A DNA stretch of 64,000 nucleotides from Hyphomicrobiales bacterium (GCA_900472395.1 UCHV01000011.1:329806-393805); one strand, 5' to 3'. Counted from the first letter of the stretch, positions 17,064 to 27,417 are shown. Notes: generated from the sequence alone by a model not told the origin. Translations and numbers: made by a program.

Positions 17064-17113
17064 ATATAACAAATTCCCAAAATGGAAACAAGTCCAGTTT
17101 CCAGTTTGGAAAC
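17064..17113 (-). promoter_or_regulatory. higBA promoter and operator
   Basis: Reading the minus strand, a -35-like TTGTTT (17091-17086) and -10 TTATAT (17069-17064) are 16 bp apart. Three copies of one 7-mer overlap the -35: TGGAAAC at 17083-17089, GTTTCCA at 17097-17103 and TGGAAAC at 17107-17113. The last two form a palindrome with a 3-bp centre. Likely bound by HigA. The site is squeezed into the 77 bp between higB and the smc stop. Confidence 0.5.
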
Positions 17114-17129
17114 CGCAAAATTGGCATGC

Positions 17130-20100
17130 TCACACCGCCTCGGCCAGTTGCTCCGCTGCCTGCAGGTCCACCGACACCAGCTGGCTGACGCCCTGCTCGG
17201 CCATCGTCACGCCGAACAGGCGGTTCATGCGGGCCATGGTTATGGGGTTGTGGGTGATGATGACGAAGCGGGTCTGGGTCGAGGCCGCCATTTCGTCCAT
17301 CAGGTTGCAATAACGCTCGACATTGTGGTCGTCGAGCGGGGCGTCCACTTCGTCCAGCACGCAGATCGGCGCGGGATTGGTGAGGAAGACGGCAAAGATC
17401 AGCGCCATCGCCGTCAGCGCCTGTTCGCCGCCCGAAAGCAGCGTCATCGTCTGCGGTTTCTTGCCCGGCGGGCGGGCGAGGATTTCCAGACCGGCTTCCA
17501 GCGGATCGTCGCTTTCGATCAGTTGCAGTTCCGCCGTGCCACCATTGAACAGATGGGTGAACAGCCGTTGGAACTGGGTATTGACCACGTCGAAGGCGGC
17601 GATCAGGCGTTCGCGGCCTTCGCGGTTGAGGCTCTGGATGGCGCCGCGCAGCTTCTTGATGGCGTCGATCACGTCATCCCGTTCGCGGGTCAGCGTCTCG
17701 AGCTTTTCGGAAAGCTCCTTCTGCTCCTCATCGGCGCGCAGGTTGACGGCGCCCAGACGTTCGCGCTCGATCTTCAGACGGTCAAGCTCGCGCTCCACCT
17801 GCGCGATATCCGGCGACGGTGCTTCGTGACCCAAACCGGTCAGGCGCCAAGCCTCGTGCGGTTCGCAGTTCAGCGCCTCGCGAATGCGGTTTTCCGTCTC
17901 GTTGCGGCGCTCGGCGGCGGAGACCAGACGTTCTTCGGCGCGACCGCGGCGTTCGCGGGTTTCGGCCAGTTCAGACAGCGCGATGGTGGCGATGCGGTCG
18001 GCCTCGCGCTGGCGGGTTTCCGCCTCGACCAGCACATCGGACGCGGCCTTACGGGCATCCTCGGCCTTCTGCAGTTCGGAAAGCAGCGCCCGGCGTTTGT
18101 CGTCGAATTCTTCGGGCGCGAGGTCGAGATCGACCATCTCTTCGCGCGCCTCTTCCTCGCGTTCGCGCAGCGAGGCGATATGGTCTTCGGCGCTTGCGGC
18201 ACGGCCTTGCCATGTGGCGCGTTCCTGGCCGATGGCGGCGACACGGCGACGGCGGGCATCGGTTTCGCGCGAGAGCCCCTCGTAGCGCGCACGTGCTTCG
18301 GCCAATAGACCACGGTCGGTGGCGACGGTCGCCTGCTGCTCGCGCAGGCGGGCATCGACCTCGTCGACATTGGGGGCATCTTCAAGTTCGGTGCGGGCGG
18401 CTTCGTCCTGCTCCGACACTTCCTCGATCTGCTCGCGCAGCTGTTCGAGTGCGGCAGCAACAACATCGCGGCGGCGCATCAGGTCACCGGAGGCGCGCTC
18501 CGCTGCGGCCAGAGCTTCGCGAGCCTCTGCCAACTGGCGCTGGGCGATACGGCTGCGCTCACGCGCATCGTGCAGGCGCAGTTCTTCCGTCGCAATCGCA
18601 TCGATGGCGGCAGCAGCCAGAGTTTCCGCTTCCGACAACGCAATCTGCGCCTCGTCGATTTCGGCTTGCAGTTCCGAAAGGCGGTTTTTCTGGGCAAGGC
18701 GCAGGGCAGCCGCACTTGGCGCTTCCGAACCGGTGACATGGCCATCCCAGCGAAACACCGCGCCTTCGCGCGTCACCAGCCGCTGGCCGGGTTTCAACTG
18801 CGCCATCAAGCGGTTGGCGGTTTCGAGATCGGTGACGCCGATCTGCGACAGACGGCGGGCAAGCTGCGGCGGCGCAATCACATGGGCGATCATCGCCTCG
18901 ACGCCATCGGGCAGAGCCGGATCGGCAGCCGCATCACCGGTACCGGACCAATAGGAAGGCGCCGAAGAATCCAGCGCGCTTTCGAGATCATCACCCAGCA
19001 CGGCGCCGACAGCGGTTTCATACCCACGGTCGACGCGGATGACCTCGGCCACCGGCGGATAGGTGCCGGACGTATCGCCTGCGGCCAGCATGCGGCGGAT
19101 CGTCTTGCTTTCGGTTTCCAGCCCGTTCAGGTGCGAACGCGCAGCCACCACCGGAGCGCGCGCGTCTGTCTCCCTGCGGCGGGCAAGACCAAGCGCCTCC
19201 TCGACATCCTCGATCAGAACCGCGATATCTTCGACCGCAATCTCCGCCGCCTCGACCGCCTCGCGGCGCTCGGACGGATCGGCCAAGCCGGACAGGCGTT
19301 CGTCGATGCCCGTCAACTCCGCCTGCGCCTCGCCGAAAGACCGTTCCAGACGGCCACGACGGTCAGCCAGATCACGGATGACCCGTTCCAATTGCTGGCG
19401 ACCGGCGGCGGCTTCGGCGCGCTCGGCGGTGATCTGGGCAAACACCCGTTCACTATCGGCAAGGCTCGCGGCGGCACCTTCAAAGGCCTCGCGCAATTCC
19501 TCGGCTTCAGAACCGCTTTCGGCAAGCAGTTCGGCAAGCTCGGCCTCTTCCGCATCGAGACGTGCCAGCACCTCGGCGTTTTCAGAAACCAGCCGCTCCT
19601 CGCGGCGAATATCCTCACCCAGCTGCGCCAGACGGCGGGTCAGCTCGTCGCGACGGCGCAGCAGACGGCCCGCTTCTTCTTCAAGCTGGCCACGGGCGAT
19701 CTGCAGGCGCTGCAGGGCGGCACCGGCGGCGGCTTCCGCCTCGCGCAATTCCGGCAGCTTGTGGGATACGATGGCCTGGTTCTTGGCCGCCTCCATCTGC
19801 GCCTGCGCTTTTTCGGCGACAATGGCGGTTGCCTGGTTGAGCGTGCTGACCGCCTCGCCCTCGGCCTCCTTGGCCTGTACCCAGCGGATATGCAGAAGCA
19901 TCGCTTCGCGGGCACGGATATCGGCGGACAGGCTCTTGAAGCGATTGGCCTGACGCGCCTGCCGTTTCAGGCTTTCGATCTGGCTTTCCAGCTGCGCCAC
20001 AACGTCTTCAAGACGTTCGAGATTGGTTTCGGCGGCGCGCAGGCGCAGTTCCGCCTCATGGCGGCGCGAATGCAGACCGGAAATGCCGGCCGCCTCTTCC

Positions 20101-20591
20101 AGCAATTGCCGGCGGGCCTGCGGTTTGGCCGAGATCAGCTCGCCGATACGCCCCTGCCCCACCATGGAAGGCGAACGCGCGCCGGTGGAGGCGTCAGCGA
20201 ACAGAAGCTGCACGTCCTTGGCGCGGGCTTCCTTGCCGTTGATGCGATAGACCGATCCCTGCTCACGCTCGATGCGGCGCGACACCTGGATCTCGTCGGC
20301 ATCGTTGAAGGCGGCGGGCGCGGTGCGGTCGGAATTGTCGAGATAAAGGCCGACTTCGGCGGTGTTTCGGGCCGGGCGGTTGCCGGAACCGGAAAAGATC
20401 ACGTCGTCCATGCCGGACGCGCGCATGTTCTTGTAGGAGTTTTCGCCCATCACCCAGCGCAGCGCCTCGACAAGATTGGACTTGCCGCAGCCGTTCGGAC
20501 CGACAACGCCGGTGAGACCGGGTTCGATGACGAATTCGGTGGGTTCTACGAAGGATTTAAAACCGACGACGCGGAGGCGGTTGAACTTCAA
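17130..20591 (-). CDS. smc: Chromosome segregation protein SMC
   Basis: An 1153-residue ATPase. Walker A is GPNGCGKSN near residue 32; two long coiled coils (Ala/Glu/Arg-rich heptads, about residues 165-480 and 660-1000) flank a hinge around residues 510-650; the C-terminal head has the signature LLSGGEQALTAMAL and Walker B ICVLDEVDAPLDD. It loops and compacts DNA with ScpAB. Length is normal. It follows dsbA on the same strand by 81 bp. Confidence 0.96.
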   Translation of the reverse strand: MKFNRLRVVGFKSFVEPTEFVIEPGLTGVVGPNGCGKSNLVEALRWVMGENSYKNMRASGMDDVIFSGSGNRPARNTAEVGLYLDNSDRTAPAAFNDADEIQVSRRIEREQGSVYRINGKEARAKDVQLLFADASTGARSPSMVGQGRIGELISAKPQARRQLLEEAAGISGLHSRRHEAELRLRAAETNLERLEDVVAQLESQIESLKRQARQANRFKSLSADIRAREAMLLHIRWVQAKEAEGEAVSTLNQATAIVAEKAQAQMEAAKNQAIVSHKLPELREAEAAAGAALQRLQIARGQLEEEAGRLLRRRDELTRRLAQLGEDIRREERLVSENAEVLARLDAEEAELAELLAESGSEAEELREAFEGAAASLADSERVFAQITAERAEAAAGRQQLERVIRDLADRRGRLERSFGEAQAELTGIDERLSGLADPSERREAVEAAEIAVEDIAVLIEDVEEALGLARRRETDARAPVVAARSHLNGLETESKTIRRMLAAGDTSGTYPPVAEVIRVDRGYETAVGAVLGDDLESALDSSAPSYWSGTGDAAADPALPDGVEAMIAHVIAPPQLARRLSQIGVTDLETANRLMAQLKPGQRLVTREGAVFRWDGHVTGSEAPSAAALRLAQKNRLSELQAEIDEAQIALSEAETLAAAAIDAIATEELRLHDARERSRIAQRQLAEAREALAAAERASGDLMRRRDVVAAALEQLREQIEEVSEQDEAARTELEDAPNVDEVDARLREQQATVATDRGLLAEARARYEGLSRETDARRRRVAAIGQERATWQGRAASAEDHIASLREREEEAREEMVDLDLAPEEFDDKRRALLSELQKAEDARKAASDVLVEAETRQREADRIATIALSELAETRERRGRAEERLVSAAERRNETENRIREALNCEPHEAWRLTGLGHEAPSPDIAQVERELDRLKIERERLGAVNLRADEEQKELSEKLETLTRERDDVIDAIKKLRGAIQSLNREGRERLIAAFDVVNTQFQRLFTHLFNGGTAELQLIESDDPLEAGLEILARPPGKKPQTMTLLSGGEQALTAMALIFAVFLTNPAPICVLDEVDAPLDDHNVERYCNLMDEMAASTQTRFVIITHNPITMARMNRLFGVTMAEQGVSQLVSVDLQAAEQLAEAV

Positions 20592-20672
20592 TGGTTCAGC
20601 CTCCCCGCCCCGGTATGTGAAGAAATCGCGGACACGCCAAAACGACCGTCCGCGATCGTCTCGCAGACAGTT

Positions 20673-21398
20673 TTACAGAAGGCCGTCGAAAAGGGCCGAC
20701 ATGTTCTCAACCGTCATGTCCCCAGAATAGCGCTCGCCATTGATGATGAAGGTCGGCGTCGAGTTGACCTGGAAGTCCTTGGCGCCGCGCTGCATCGTCG
20801 CGTTCACATCATCGAGAAGCTTCTGGTTGGTCAAGCAGGCGTTGAAGCTTTCCTGTGAAAAACCGGCAATCTTGACGGCCTGCATCAGCGCGTTGCGGAC
20901 ATTGCCGTCGCCGGGGGCCGCCCAGGCGCGCTGCTGCTTGAACAGCATCGAGATCATCGGGAAATATTGATCGGCGGTGGCAAGCTCGCCGGGCTTGGAC
21001 GGGTTGCAGCGCGCCAGCATGAAGGCAGCGGTCGCGGCCGGATCGAACGGGAATTCGCGGATGATGAAACGCACCTTGCCGGTATCGACGTATTTTTCCT
21101 TGATCGGATCGAACGTCGTTGCGTGGAAATGAGCGCAATGCGGGCAGGTCATCGACATGTATTCGACAACGGTGATCGGCGCATCGTCCTTGCCTAGCTG
21201 CATTTCCGGCAGCGGGCCGGGCTTCAGCACTTCGGCCATATCGACCTTGCCGCCGGATTCCGGCTTTTCCTGTGCCTGTGCCGCGGTCATCGAGGCGGCA
21301 AGCGTGAGGCCCAGCGCGGTGGAAGCGGAGCCGGCGAGGACTGCGCGACGGCTGAGGCTCGCGGCAAAGGTCTCGTTGGTCATCGTCTGAATGGTCAT
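20673..21398 (-). CDS. DsbA-family thiol-disulfide oxidoreductase
   Basis: 241 residues from the ATG at 21398 (MTIQTMTNETFAASL). SRRAVLAGSASTALGL is a twin-arginine-like signal, so export is predicted, possibly by Tat. The thioredoxin-fold domain has the active site CPHC (in YMSMTCPHCAHFHA) and the cis-Pro loop NSTPTFIINGERYSG. Likely role: disulfide formation or reduction in periplasmic proteins. Lies between dciA and smc in a rhizobially conserved order. Confidence 0.9.
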   Translation of the reverse strand: MTIQTMTNETFAASLSRRAVLAGSASTALGLTLAASMTAAQAQEKPESGGKVDMAEVLKPGPLPEMQLGKDDAPITVVEYMSMTCPHCAHFHATTFDPIKEKYVDTGKVRFIIREFPFDPAATAAFMLARCNPSKPGELATADQYFPMISMLFKQQRAWAAPGDGNVRNALMQAVKIAGFSQESFNACLTNQKLLDDVNATMQRGAKDFQVNSTPTFIINGERYSGDMTVENMSALFDGLL

Positions 21399-21570
21399 GA
21401 AGACACCTGTTGAGAGGAATAAAAACTGTCGAGATTCCCGTAGCCTGCCGAATTGTGTCCGACAAGAGCGGCTTTCATTCCTCTTTTCAAACAATTGTGA
21501 CGAGGAATGGACAAGGCGGGCAACGATGCCACCATGGGGCGAATGGGCGCAGGTCCGTCCAAGGCGATAA

Positions 21571-22095
21571 TCAGCGCCGCAACGTCCGTTTCTTCTGCAT
21601 CACGGCCGTGCCCAACCGCGTCACGGCATTGCGCAACGCATCGTTGTCGATGCCTTCCATCAGCTCGTCCAGTTTACGCGCCGCCTCGCCTTTCAGCGGC
21701 GGCGGCTTGGGGCGATGGCGCGGCGCCTGCACGACAGGTTTCTGCACGATGCGGATCTGGCGGATGGCCGGAAAACCGAAAAACGCGTTGATACGGCCGA
21801 TCAGCTCTCCCTGCGCATGGGACAGGAAAAGCGCCCGCGCACCCTCACAGGCAATCGTCAGCGTGCCGGCCTGGTAACCGCTGTCCGTTCCGGGTTCGCG
21901 GCGCGGCCAGGCAATCTTTTCCGGCCGCGAGCAATCGGCAAAATCCTCGCCGGCGATTTCATCCCAGGAGCCGAGCAGCGCCGTGGAAATGCCGGCGCGC
22001 TTGGCCAGCACCGGATCGATGATGCCGTTCGCCACCTCGGCAATCTGATGCGCGCCGCGACGGCGAAATTCGCTTTTTTCGGTCGGGGCCATCAA
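21571..22095 (-). CDS. DUF721 / DciA-like protein
   Basis: A 174-residue protein with the DUF721 (DciA) core: LAKRAGISTALLGSWDEIAG, GTLTIACEGARALFLSHAQG, ELIGRINAFFGFPAIRQIRI. DciA proteins load the replicative helicase DnaB in bacteria lacking DnaC. The C-terminal basic, Pro-rich tail (RHRPKPPPLKGEAARKLDEL) is longer than the minimal domain. Its ATG overlaps the O-antigen ligase stop by 4 bp. Confidence 0.85.
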   Translation of the reverse strand: MMAPTEKSEFRRRGAHQIAEVANGIIDPVLAKRAGISTALLGSWDEIAGEDFADCSRPEKIAWPRREPGTDSGYQAGTLTIACEGARALFLSHAQGELIGRINAFFGFPAIRQIRIVQKPVVQAPRHRPKPPPLKGEAARKLDELMEGIDNDALRNAVTRLGTAVMQKKRTLRR

Positions 22096-23339
22096 TCTGT
22101 CTCGTCACCCGGACCCGCCGCAACCCGGCCGGGCGGCAGCAGGATCACCTTTTGCGACAGCGGCATCGCCACGATCAGCATGAACCACAGGAAGACGCTA
22201 TCATAGATATCCTGGAAGAAAAGAATATTGGTGCTGCCGGCAATAACGTATCCGCCGGGCAGCAGCAAAGCCATGAACAACCGCTTGCGGCGCGCCACCG
22301 TGGTCGGGTTTCGCAGCACGTTGAGAACCGGCGAAAACAGCATGAGAAGCGTTGCGAACAGGCCGACCAATCCGGCATCCACCGTGACGCTGAGAAACCC
22401 GTTGTGGAAATGGGTGTAGCCGTAGCCGATCTTTTCGATCAGTTCCGAGCGGTTCTGCACGCCATATCCCAGCCACGGGCTTTCGGCGATCAGGCCGCTT
22501 GCATATTTCCATAATGCGATCCGCGCCGAGTAGGATTCGTCGGCGCCGGTATCGTTGGAAAAATAACCGAGCATTTCGATCAGCCGCTGGGAATGCTTGA
22601 ACCCCATGGCGACAACCACAACCGCGCCGATGGCGAGCAGCACGACACCCTTCCAGTTATAGAACCGGCGCAGTTTTTGCGGAAACAGCACAAAAAGCAT
22701 GACCAGGGCGATGGCCGGAATGGGCAGCACACCACGCGATTGCGACAAAAGAACACACAGGATGCCAGCAACAAACCCTGCCCAGCCGAGCGCCTGCCGG
22801 CGTGGCCGCGGCGAAACGGTGTTGAGCAGCGATACCGAAGCCATCATGGAACAGACCATGCTGAACGGCAAAGCATTGCCCATGCCGCCAAAGGCGCGAA
22901 TGCCGAGATACTCCACCTGAACGGCCGCCACGGGCAGGGCCAGAATGCCACAGAGCGCGGCACCGAAGATGAAGGCATCGATGAGTGCCGACGTGGACGC
23001 GACCCGAAGGCGCGGCAGCACGAGCGGGAAAAAGATGAACGGCAAAAGCGCCACGCCCCGGCTGAGCAACCGCTCCGCCGTCGCCGGATCATAATTGATG
23101 CCGGCGGCAAGAATGATCGCCGCCGCATAAAGCAGGGCCGGTCCGACGATATAAAGGTCGCTGCGCTGGAAGCGCGCCGGAAACCGCTTCAAGGCCAGCG
23201 AAACCAGCGCCCAGACCATGGACACGGCCAGCAGGATGGTGATGATCGAACCAGCGATACCGGCCGCGCCGCTGACCATGGCCAGACAGACCACATTGTT
23301 CCGTTGCATGGACGGCAGTTTCATTCCGGCTCTTTTCAT
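22092..23339 (-). CDS. O-antigen ligase / polymerase family membrane protein
   Basis: A 415-residue protein with about ten hydrophobic segments. The Wzy/WaaL domain is marked by ARIALWKYASGLIAESPWLG followed by GYGVQNRSEL and the large periplasmic-loop His in GYTHFHNGFLSVTVDAGLVG. Family members join polysaccharide to lipid A-core or polymerise repeat units at the inner membrane. It is placed between mutY (divergent) and dciA, and is translationally coupled to dciA, an odd partner. Confidence 0.83.
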   Translation of the reverse strand: MKRAGMKLPSMQRNNVVCLAMVSGAAGIAGSIITILLAVSMVWALVSLALKRFPARFQRSDLYIVGPALLYAAAIILAAGINYDPATAERLLSRGVALLPFIFFPLVLPRLRVASTSALIDAFIFGAALCGILALPVAAVQVEYLGIRAFGGMGNALPFSMVCSMMASVSLLNTVSPRPRRQALGWAGFVAGILCVLLSQSRGVLPIPAIALVMLFVLFPQKLRRFYNWKGVVLLAIGAVVVVAMGFKHSQRLIEMLGYFSNDTGADESYSARIALWKYASGLIAESPWLGYGVQNRSELIEKIGYGYTHFHNGFLSVTVDAGLVGLFATLLMLFSPVLNVLRNPTTVARRKRLFMALLLPGGYVIAGSTNILFFQDIYDSVFLWFMLIVAMPLSQKVILLPPGRVAAGPGDETD

Positions 23340-23405
23340 TGACGCTGCTTATGCCGAAGACATAGTGGAGTGATTCTCGAATGAAAGCACATCTTGCATA
23401 GCAGC

Positions 23406-24476
23406 ATGACAACATCCAATCCCTACAGTGTGGAACTGCTGCGTTGGTACGATCGCCACCACCGCGAACTTCCCTGGCGCATCAGCCCGGCAGCTTTCAG
23501 GGCGGGAAAACGCGCCGATCCCTATCATATCTGGCTTTCGGAAGTGATGCTGCAACAAACCACGGTTCAGGCGGTCAAACCCTATTTTGCAAAATTCCTG
23601 TCGCTCTGGCCAAAGGTCGAAGATCTGGCCGCCGCGCCGTCGGAAGACGTGATGGCCGCCTGGGCAGGGCTCGGTTATTACGCCCGCGCCCGCAACCTGA
23701 AAAAATGCGCCGAAGCGGTGGCGCGCGAGCATGGCGGCATCTTTCCCGATAGCGAAACGGGCCTGAAGGCGCTGCCGGGCATTGGCGATTATACCGCCGC
23801 CGCCGTGGTGGCCATTGCCTTCAACAGGCAGGCCGCCGTGATGGACGGCAATGTCGAGCGAGTGATCTCGCGTCTTTTTGCAATCGATGCCCCACTGCCC
23901 GGCTCGAAGCCGCTGATGAAGGCAAGGGTGACGGAACTGACGCCATCAGATCGTCCGGGCGACTTTGCCCAGGCGATGATGGATCTCGGCGCAACCATCT
24001 GCACACCCAAACGGCCCGCCTGCGCGCTCTGTCCGTTCAACAGCCACTGTCTGGCACTTGCCGATGACGAGCCTGAGCGTTTTCCCGTGAAGGCGCCGAA
24101 AAAGGCAAAACCCGTGCGCGTCGGCGCAGCCTTCGTGGCCGTTACTCCCGATGGCGAAATCCTGCTGCGCCGTCGCATCGAAACGGGGCTTCTTGGCGGC
24201 ATGACGGAAGTGCCGACCACCGGCTGGACCGCGCGTATCGATGGCGTCACCACGCCGGATCACGCCCCCTTCCCCGGCGACTGGCAGGCTTGCGGGCAGA
24301 TCGTCCACGTCTTTACGCATTTCGAATTGCGGCTTTCGGTCTATCGCTTGCAGCACGGCAGGATGGACGTCGAAGGCGGCGGCTGGTGGGAGCCGGTCAG
24401 CAATCTTGGCGCGCAGGCATTGCCCACCGTCATGAAAAAGGCAATCGTGCAGGCGATACCGCTCGCGTTTTCATAA
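23406..24476 (+). CDS. mutY: A/G-specific adenine glycosylase MutY
   Basis: 356 residues from the ATG at 23406 (MTTSNPYSVELLRWYD). Glu in SEVMLQQTTVQ, helix-hairpin-helix LPGIGDYTAAAV with VMDGNVERV, and the 4Fe-4S ligands in CTPKRPACALCPFNSHC (C-x6-C-x2-C-x5-C). A Nudix-like C-terminal domain (from ~residue 235) recognises 8-oxoG. It removes adenine mispaired with 8-oxoG. An upstream TTG at 23394 is in frame but less likely. Confidence 0.95.
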   Translation: MTTSNPYSVELLRWYDRHHRELPWRISPAAFRAGKRADPYHIWLSEVMLQQTTVQAVKPYFAKFLSLWPKVEDLAAAPSEDVMAAWAGLGYYARARNLKKCAEAVAREHGGIFPDSETGLKALPGIGDYTAAAVVAIAFNRQAAVMDGNVERVISRLFAIDAPLPGSKPLMKARVTELTPSDRPGDFAQAMMDLGATICTPKRPACALCPFNSHCLALADDEPERFPVKAPKKAKPVRVGAAFVAVTPDGEILLRRRIETGLLGGMTEVPTTGWTARIDGVTTPDHAPFPGDWQACGQIVHVFTHFELRLSVYRLQHGRMDVEGGGWWEPVSNLGAQALPTVMKKAIVQAIPLAFS

Positions 24477-24504
24477 TCCCAGAACTGATATCAGGAATGT
24501 TTTC

Positions 24505-25116
24505 ATGGCCGCTCCAATCGACCACATCGTCTTCGACATCGGCAAGGTGCTGATCCATTACGACCCGAACATTCCCTATGAGCGGATCATTCCCGACGTG
24601 GAGGAACGCAAATGGTTCTTCCTCAACGTCTGCACCCACGAATGGAACCTGGAACAGGATCGCGGCCGCAGCTGGGAAGAGGCGGAAAATCTGCTGATTT
24701 CCGAATATCCCGACCATACCAACGAAATCCGCGCCTTTCGCAAGCACTGGCACGAAATGGTGCCGCATGCCTATGAAACGGTCGCCATCATGGAAAGCCT
24801 TATCGAACAGGGACGCGACGTGACCATGCTCACGAACTTCGCATCGGATACGTTTCGCCATGCGCAGGAGCTGTTTCCATTTCTCACCAAACCGCGCGGC
24901 GTGACGGTTTCGGGCGATATCTTCATGATCAAGCCCGATGTGGCGATCTATGAAAAACACGCTTTCGATTTCGGCCTCAAACCGGAAGCGACACTTTTCA
25001 TCGATGACAGCTACCCGAATGTCGAAGGTGCCCGCGCCGCCGGCTGGCAGGCGGTGCATTTCGTGGATGTGGAAACGCTGAAGAAGGATCTGACGGAACT
25101 GGGCGTGGTTTATTAG
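24505..25116 (+). CDS. HAD-IA family hydrolase
   Basis: A 203-residue HAD protein. Motif I is FDIGKVLIHYDP, where the second Asp of DxD is Gly, a variant common in the YihX/haloacid-type subgroup; motif II MLTNF, motif III around IKPD, motif IV FIDDSYPNVEGA. Likely phosphatase; substrate unknown. Follows mutY by 28 bp and may be cotranscribed. Its stop overlaps the convergent parE stop. Confidence 0.85.
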   Translation: MAAPIDHIVFDIGKVLIHYDPNIPYERIIPDVEERKWFFLNVCTHEWNLEQDRGRSWEEAENLLISEYPDHTNEIRAFRKHWHEMVPHAYETVAIMESLIEQGRDVTMLTNFASDTFRHAQELFPFLTKPRGVTVSGDIFMIKPDVAIYEKHAFDFGLKPEATLFIDDSYPNVEGARAAGWQAVHFVDVETLKKDLTELGVVY

Positions 25117-25409
25117 GCCAGCCAGTTTTCGACATCACGTGCACCATAAACGATGGCAGCGACAAATATGCCGTAAGGCATGGGTTCGTAGATGAAGATA
25201 TAACGCCCTTCGATCAGAATACGAGCGGTGGGACTGAGCTCTGGCCGAGCCGGTCCCATTAACGGATGTTCTGCAGCCAGATCGGCCTTGTCGAGAATTC
25301 GGATAAGCAGCGCATCCGCCGCCCGCTCGTTGTCGGGCGCAATCGAGTACCAGATATCGCGCAGATCCTGCTCGGCGCGCGGGCTAAGAACAACTCTAGC
25401 TGCGCCCAC
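25113..25409 (-). CDS. parE: ParE-family toxin
   Basis: A 98-residue RelE/ParE-fold protein: VVLSPRAEQDLRDIWYSIA at the start, then LAEHPLMGPARPELSP-type centre (AAEHPLMGPARPEL) and RYIFIYEPMPYGIFVAAIVYGARD. ParE toxins inhibit gyrase. Encoded directly after parD with a 14-bp overlap, in antitoxin-first order. The 3' end overlaps that of the HAD gene by 4 bp. Confidence 0.87.
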   Translation of the reverse strand: MGAARVVLSPRAEQDLRDIWYSIAPDNERAADALLIRILDKADLAAEHPLMGPARPELSPTARILIEGRYIFIYEPMPYGIFVAAIVYGARDVENWLA

Positions 25410-25656
25410 GTCTTTCAGCCTTCAATTCGGCCAGAAGTGCATCTGCGCTGATTTCGCGTCCCTCGCCGCTCGCCATGCCCTCGTCGTAAGCTTTTTTCAG
25501 GCGAGCAATCTCCAACTGGCGCAGTTCCTCCCGTTGCTCCCACAAACGAAGAGCATCGCGGACGATTTCGCTATTGGAGGCATAACCGCCGCTATCGACG
25601 GCATTTTGCATCATCGCCGCCTGATGCGGCGTGAGCGATACGGTGAGAGTGCGCAT
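25396..25656 (-). CDS. parD: ParD-family antitoxin
   Basis: An 86-residue protein with a ribbon-helix-helix N-terminus (MRTLTVSLTPHQAAMMQNAV; GGYASNSEIVRDALRLWE) and a charged C-terminal helix (EELRQLEIARLKKAYDEGM) that binds the toxin. It forms the upstream half of a ParDE module and is expected to repress its own promoter in the 25657-25735 spacer. Confidence 0.88.
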   Translation of the reverse strand: MRTLTVSLTPHQAAMMQNAVDSGGYASNSEIVRDALRLWEQREELRQLEIARLKKAYDEGMASGEGREISADALLAELKAERRGRS

Positions 25657-25729
25657 AAGCCAGCCTTTCCTTTGTCGGAAACCGTAACACAGCTAACAAG
25701 AACCAACAAATATTGTTAGAACTCGGCCT

Positions 25730-25768
25730 CAATTAAAAACGCCCGGCCTCGTGAGCGAGACCGGGCGT
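25730..25768 (-). terminator. Rho-independent terminator of ccrM
   Basis: Stem 25739-25751 / 25756-25768 with a 4-base loop. In minus-strand RNA all 13 pairs form (one is G-U), followed by UUUUUAAUU. It lies about 70 bp after the ccrM stop. Confidence 0.75.
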
Positions 25769-25774
25769 CAATAG

Positions 25775-25813
25775 TCCTCTTCCGGGACTAGAGGTACAAA
25801 AACCGGAAGAGGA
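25775..25813. repeat. Second inverted repeat after ccrM
   Basis: TCCTCTTCCGG (25775-25785) and CCGGAAGAGGA (25803-25813), 11-bp perfect arms with a 17-base loop, between the ccrM stop and its terminator. Possibly an mRNA 3' stabilising hairpin. Confidence 0.5.
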
Positions 25814-25839
25814 GTATAGTGATCAATAAGGCCGGTGGA

Positions 25840-27009
<1,170 letters not shown>

Positions 27010-27023
27010 TTAGTGTCTGTTAT

Positions 27024-27047
27024 GGTTACCTAGTTTGGTTACCAAAC
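27024..27047. promoter_or_regulatory. Palindrome and direct repeats between ccrM and mntA
   Basis: GGTTACC occurs at 27024-27030 and 27037-27043. The second copy is the heart of a 15-bp palindrome GTTTGGT-T-ACCAAAC (27033-27047). It lies about 50 bp upstream of ccrM and 74 bp before the mntA-like start, so it could control either. A single GANTC site (GACTC) lies at 27110-27114. Confidence 0.4.
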
Positions 27048-27120
27048 ACTGAAGGCGTGGAGGATTTCGGGAAAAGATTTGGCGTGGTGGTGGATGGCGG
27101 GATGCTGTAGACTCTCTGCC

Positions 27121-27417
27121 ATGAAGCGGAATGATGTGATCAAGAAGCTGATGGATCAGGCCGACGCAATCCGTGCGCTTGGTGCGACCTCGCTTTACCT
27201 TTTCGGCTCGGTCGCGCGTGACGAGGCAGGCCCGGAGAGCGATCTCGATCTGTTTATCGATTATGATCCAGCCAAGAAATTTTCCTTGGTGGATCTTTCA
27301 GGTTTGAAAATTTTTCTGGAAGAGGAATTGTCAGCTGACGTGGACGTCACCACACGGAATAGCCTTCATCCGCGCCTGAAAGACAAGATCGAAGCCTCAG
27401 CGATCAGAGTGTTCTGA
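27121..27417 (+). CDS. mntA: MntA-family nucleotidyltransferase antitoxin
   Basis: 98 residues from the ATG at 27121 (MKRNDVIKKLMDQADAIRAL). The minimal nucleotidyltransferase signature GS-x10-DxD is intact in LFGSVARDEAGPESDLDLF. In characterised pairs MntA adds AMP to a Tyr on HepT and so neutralises it. Its stop shares one base with the downstream start. Alternative starts upstream (27079) add a Trp-rich stretch and are rejected. Confidence 0.85.
   Translation: MKRNDVIKKLMDQADAIRALGATSLYLFGSVARDEAGPESDLDLFIDYDPAKKFSLVDLSGLKIFLEEELSADVDVTTRNSLHPRLKDKIEASAIRVF

Noticed and set aside
18570..20858. 762-codon plus-strand open frame across smc
   Set aside because: Opposite strand of an intact smc; composition is shadow-like and no domain is recognisable.
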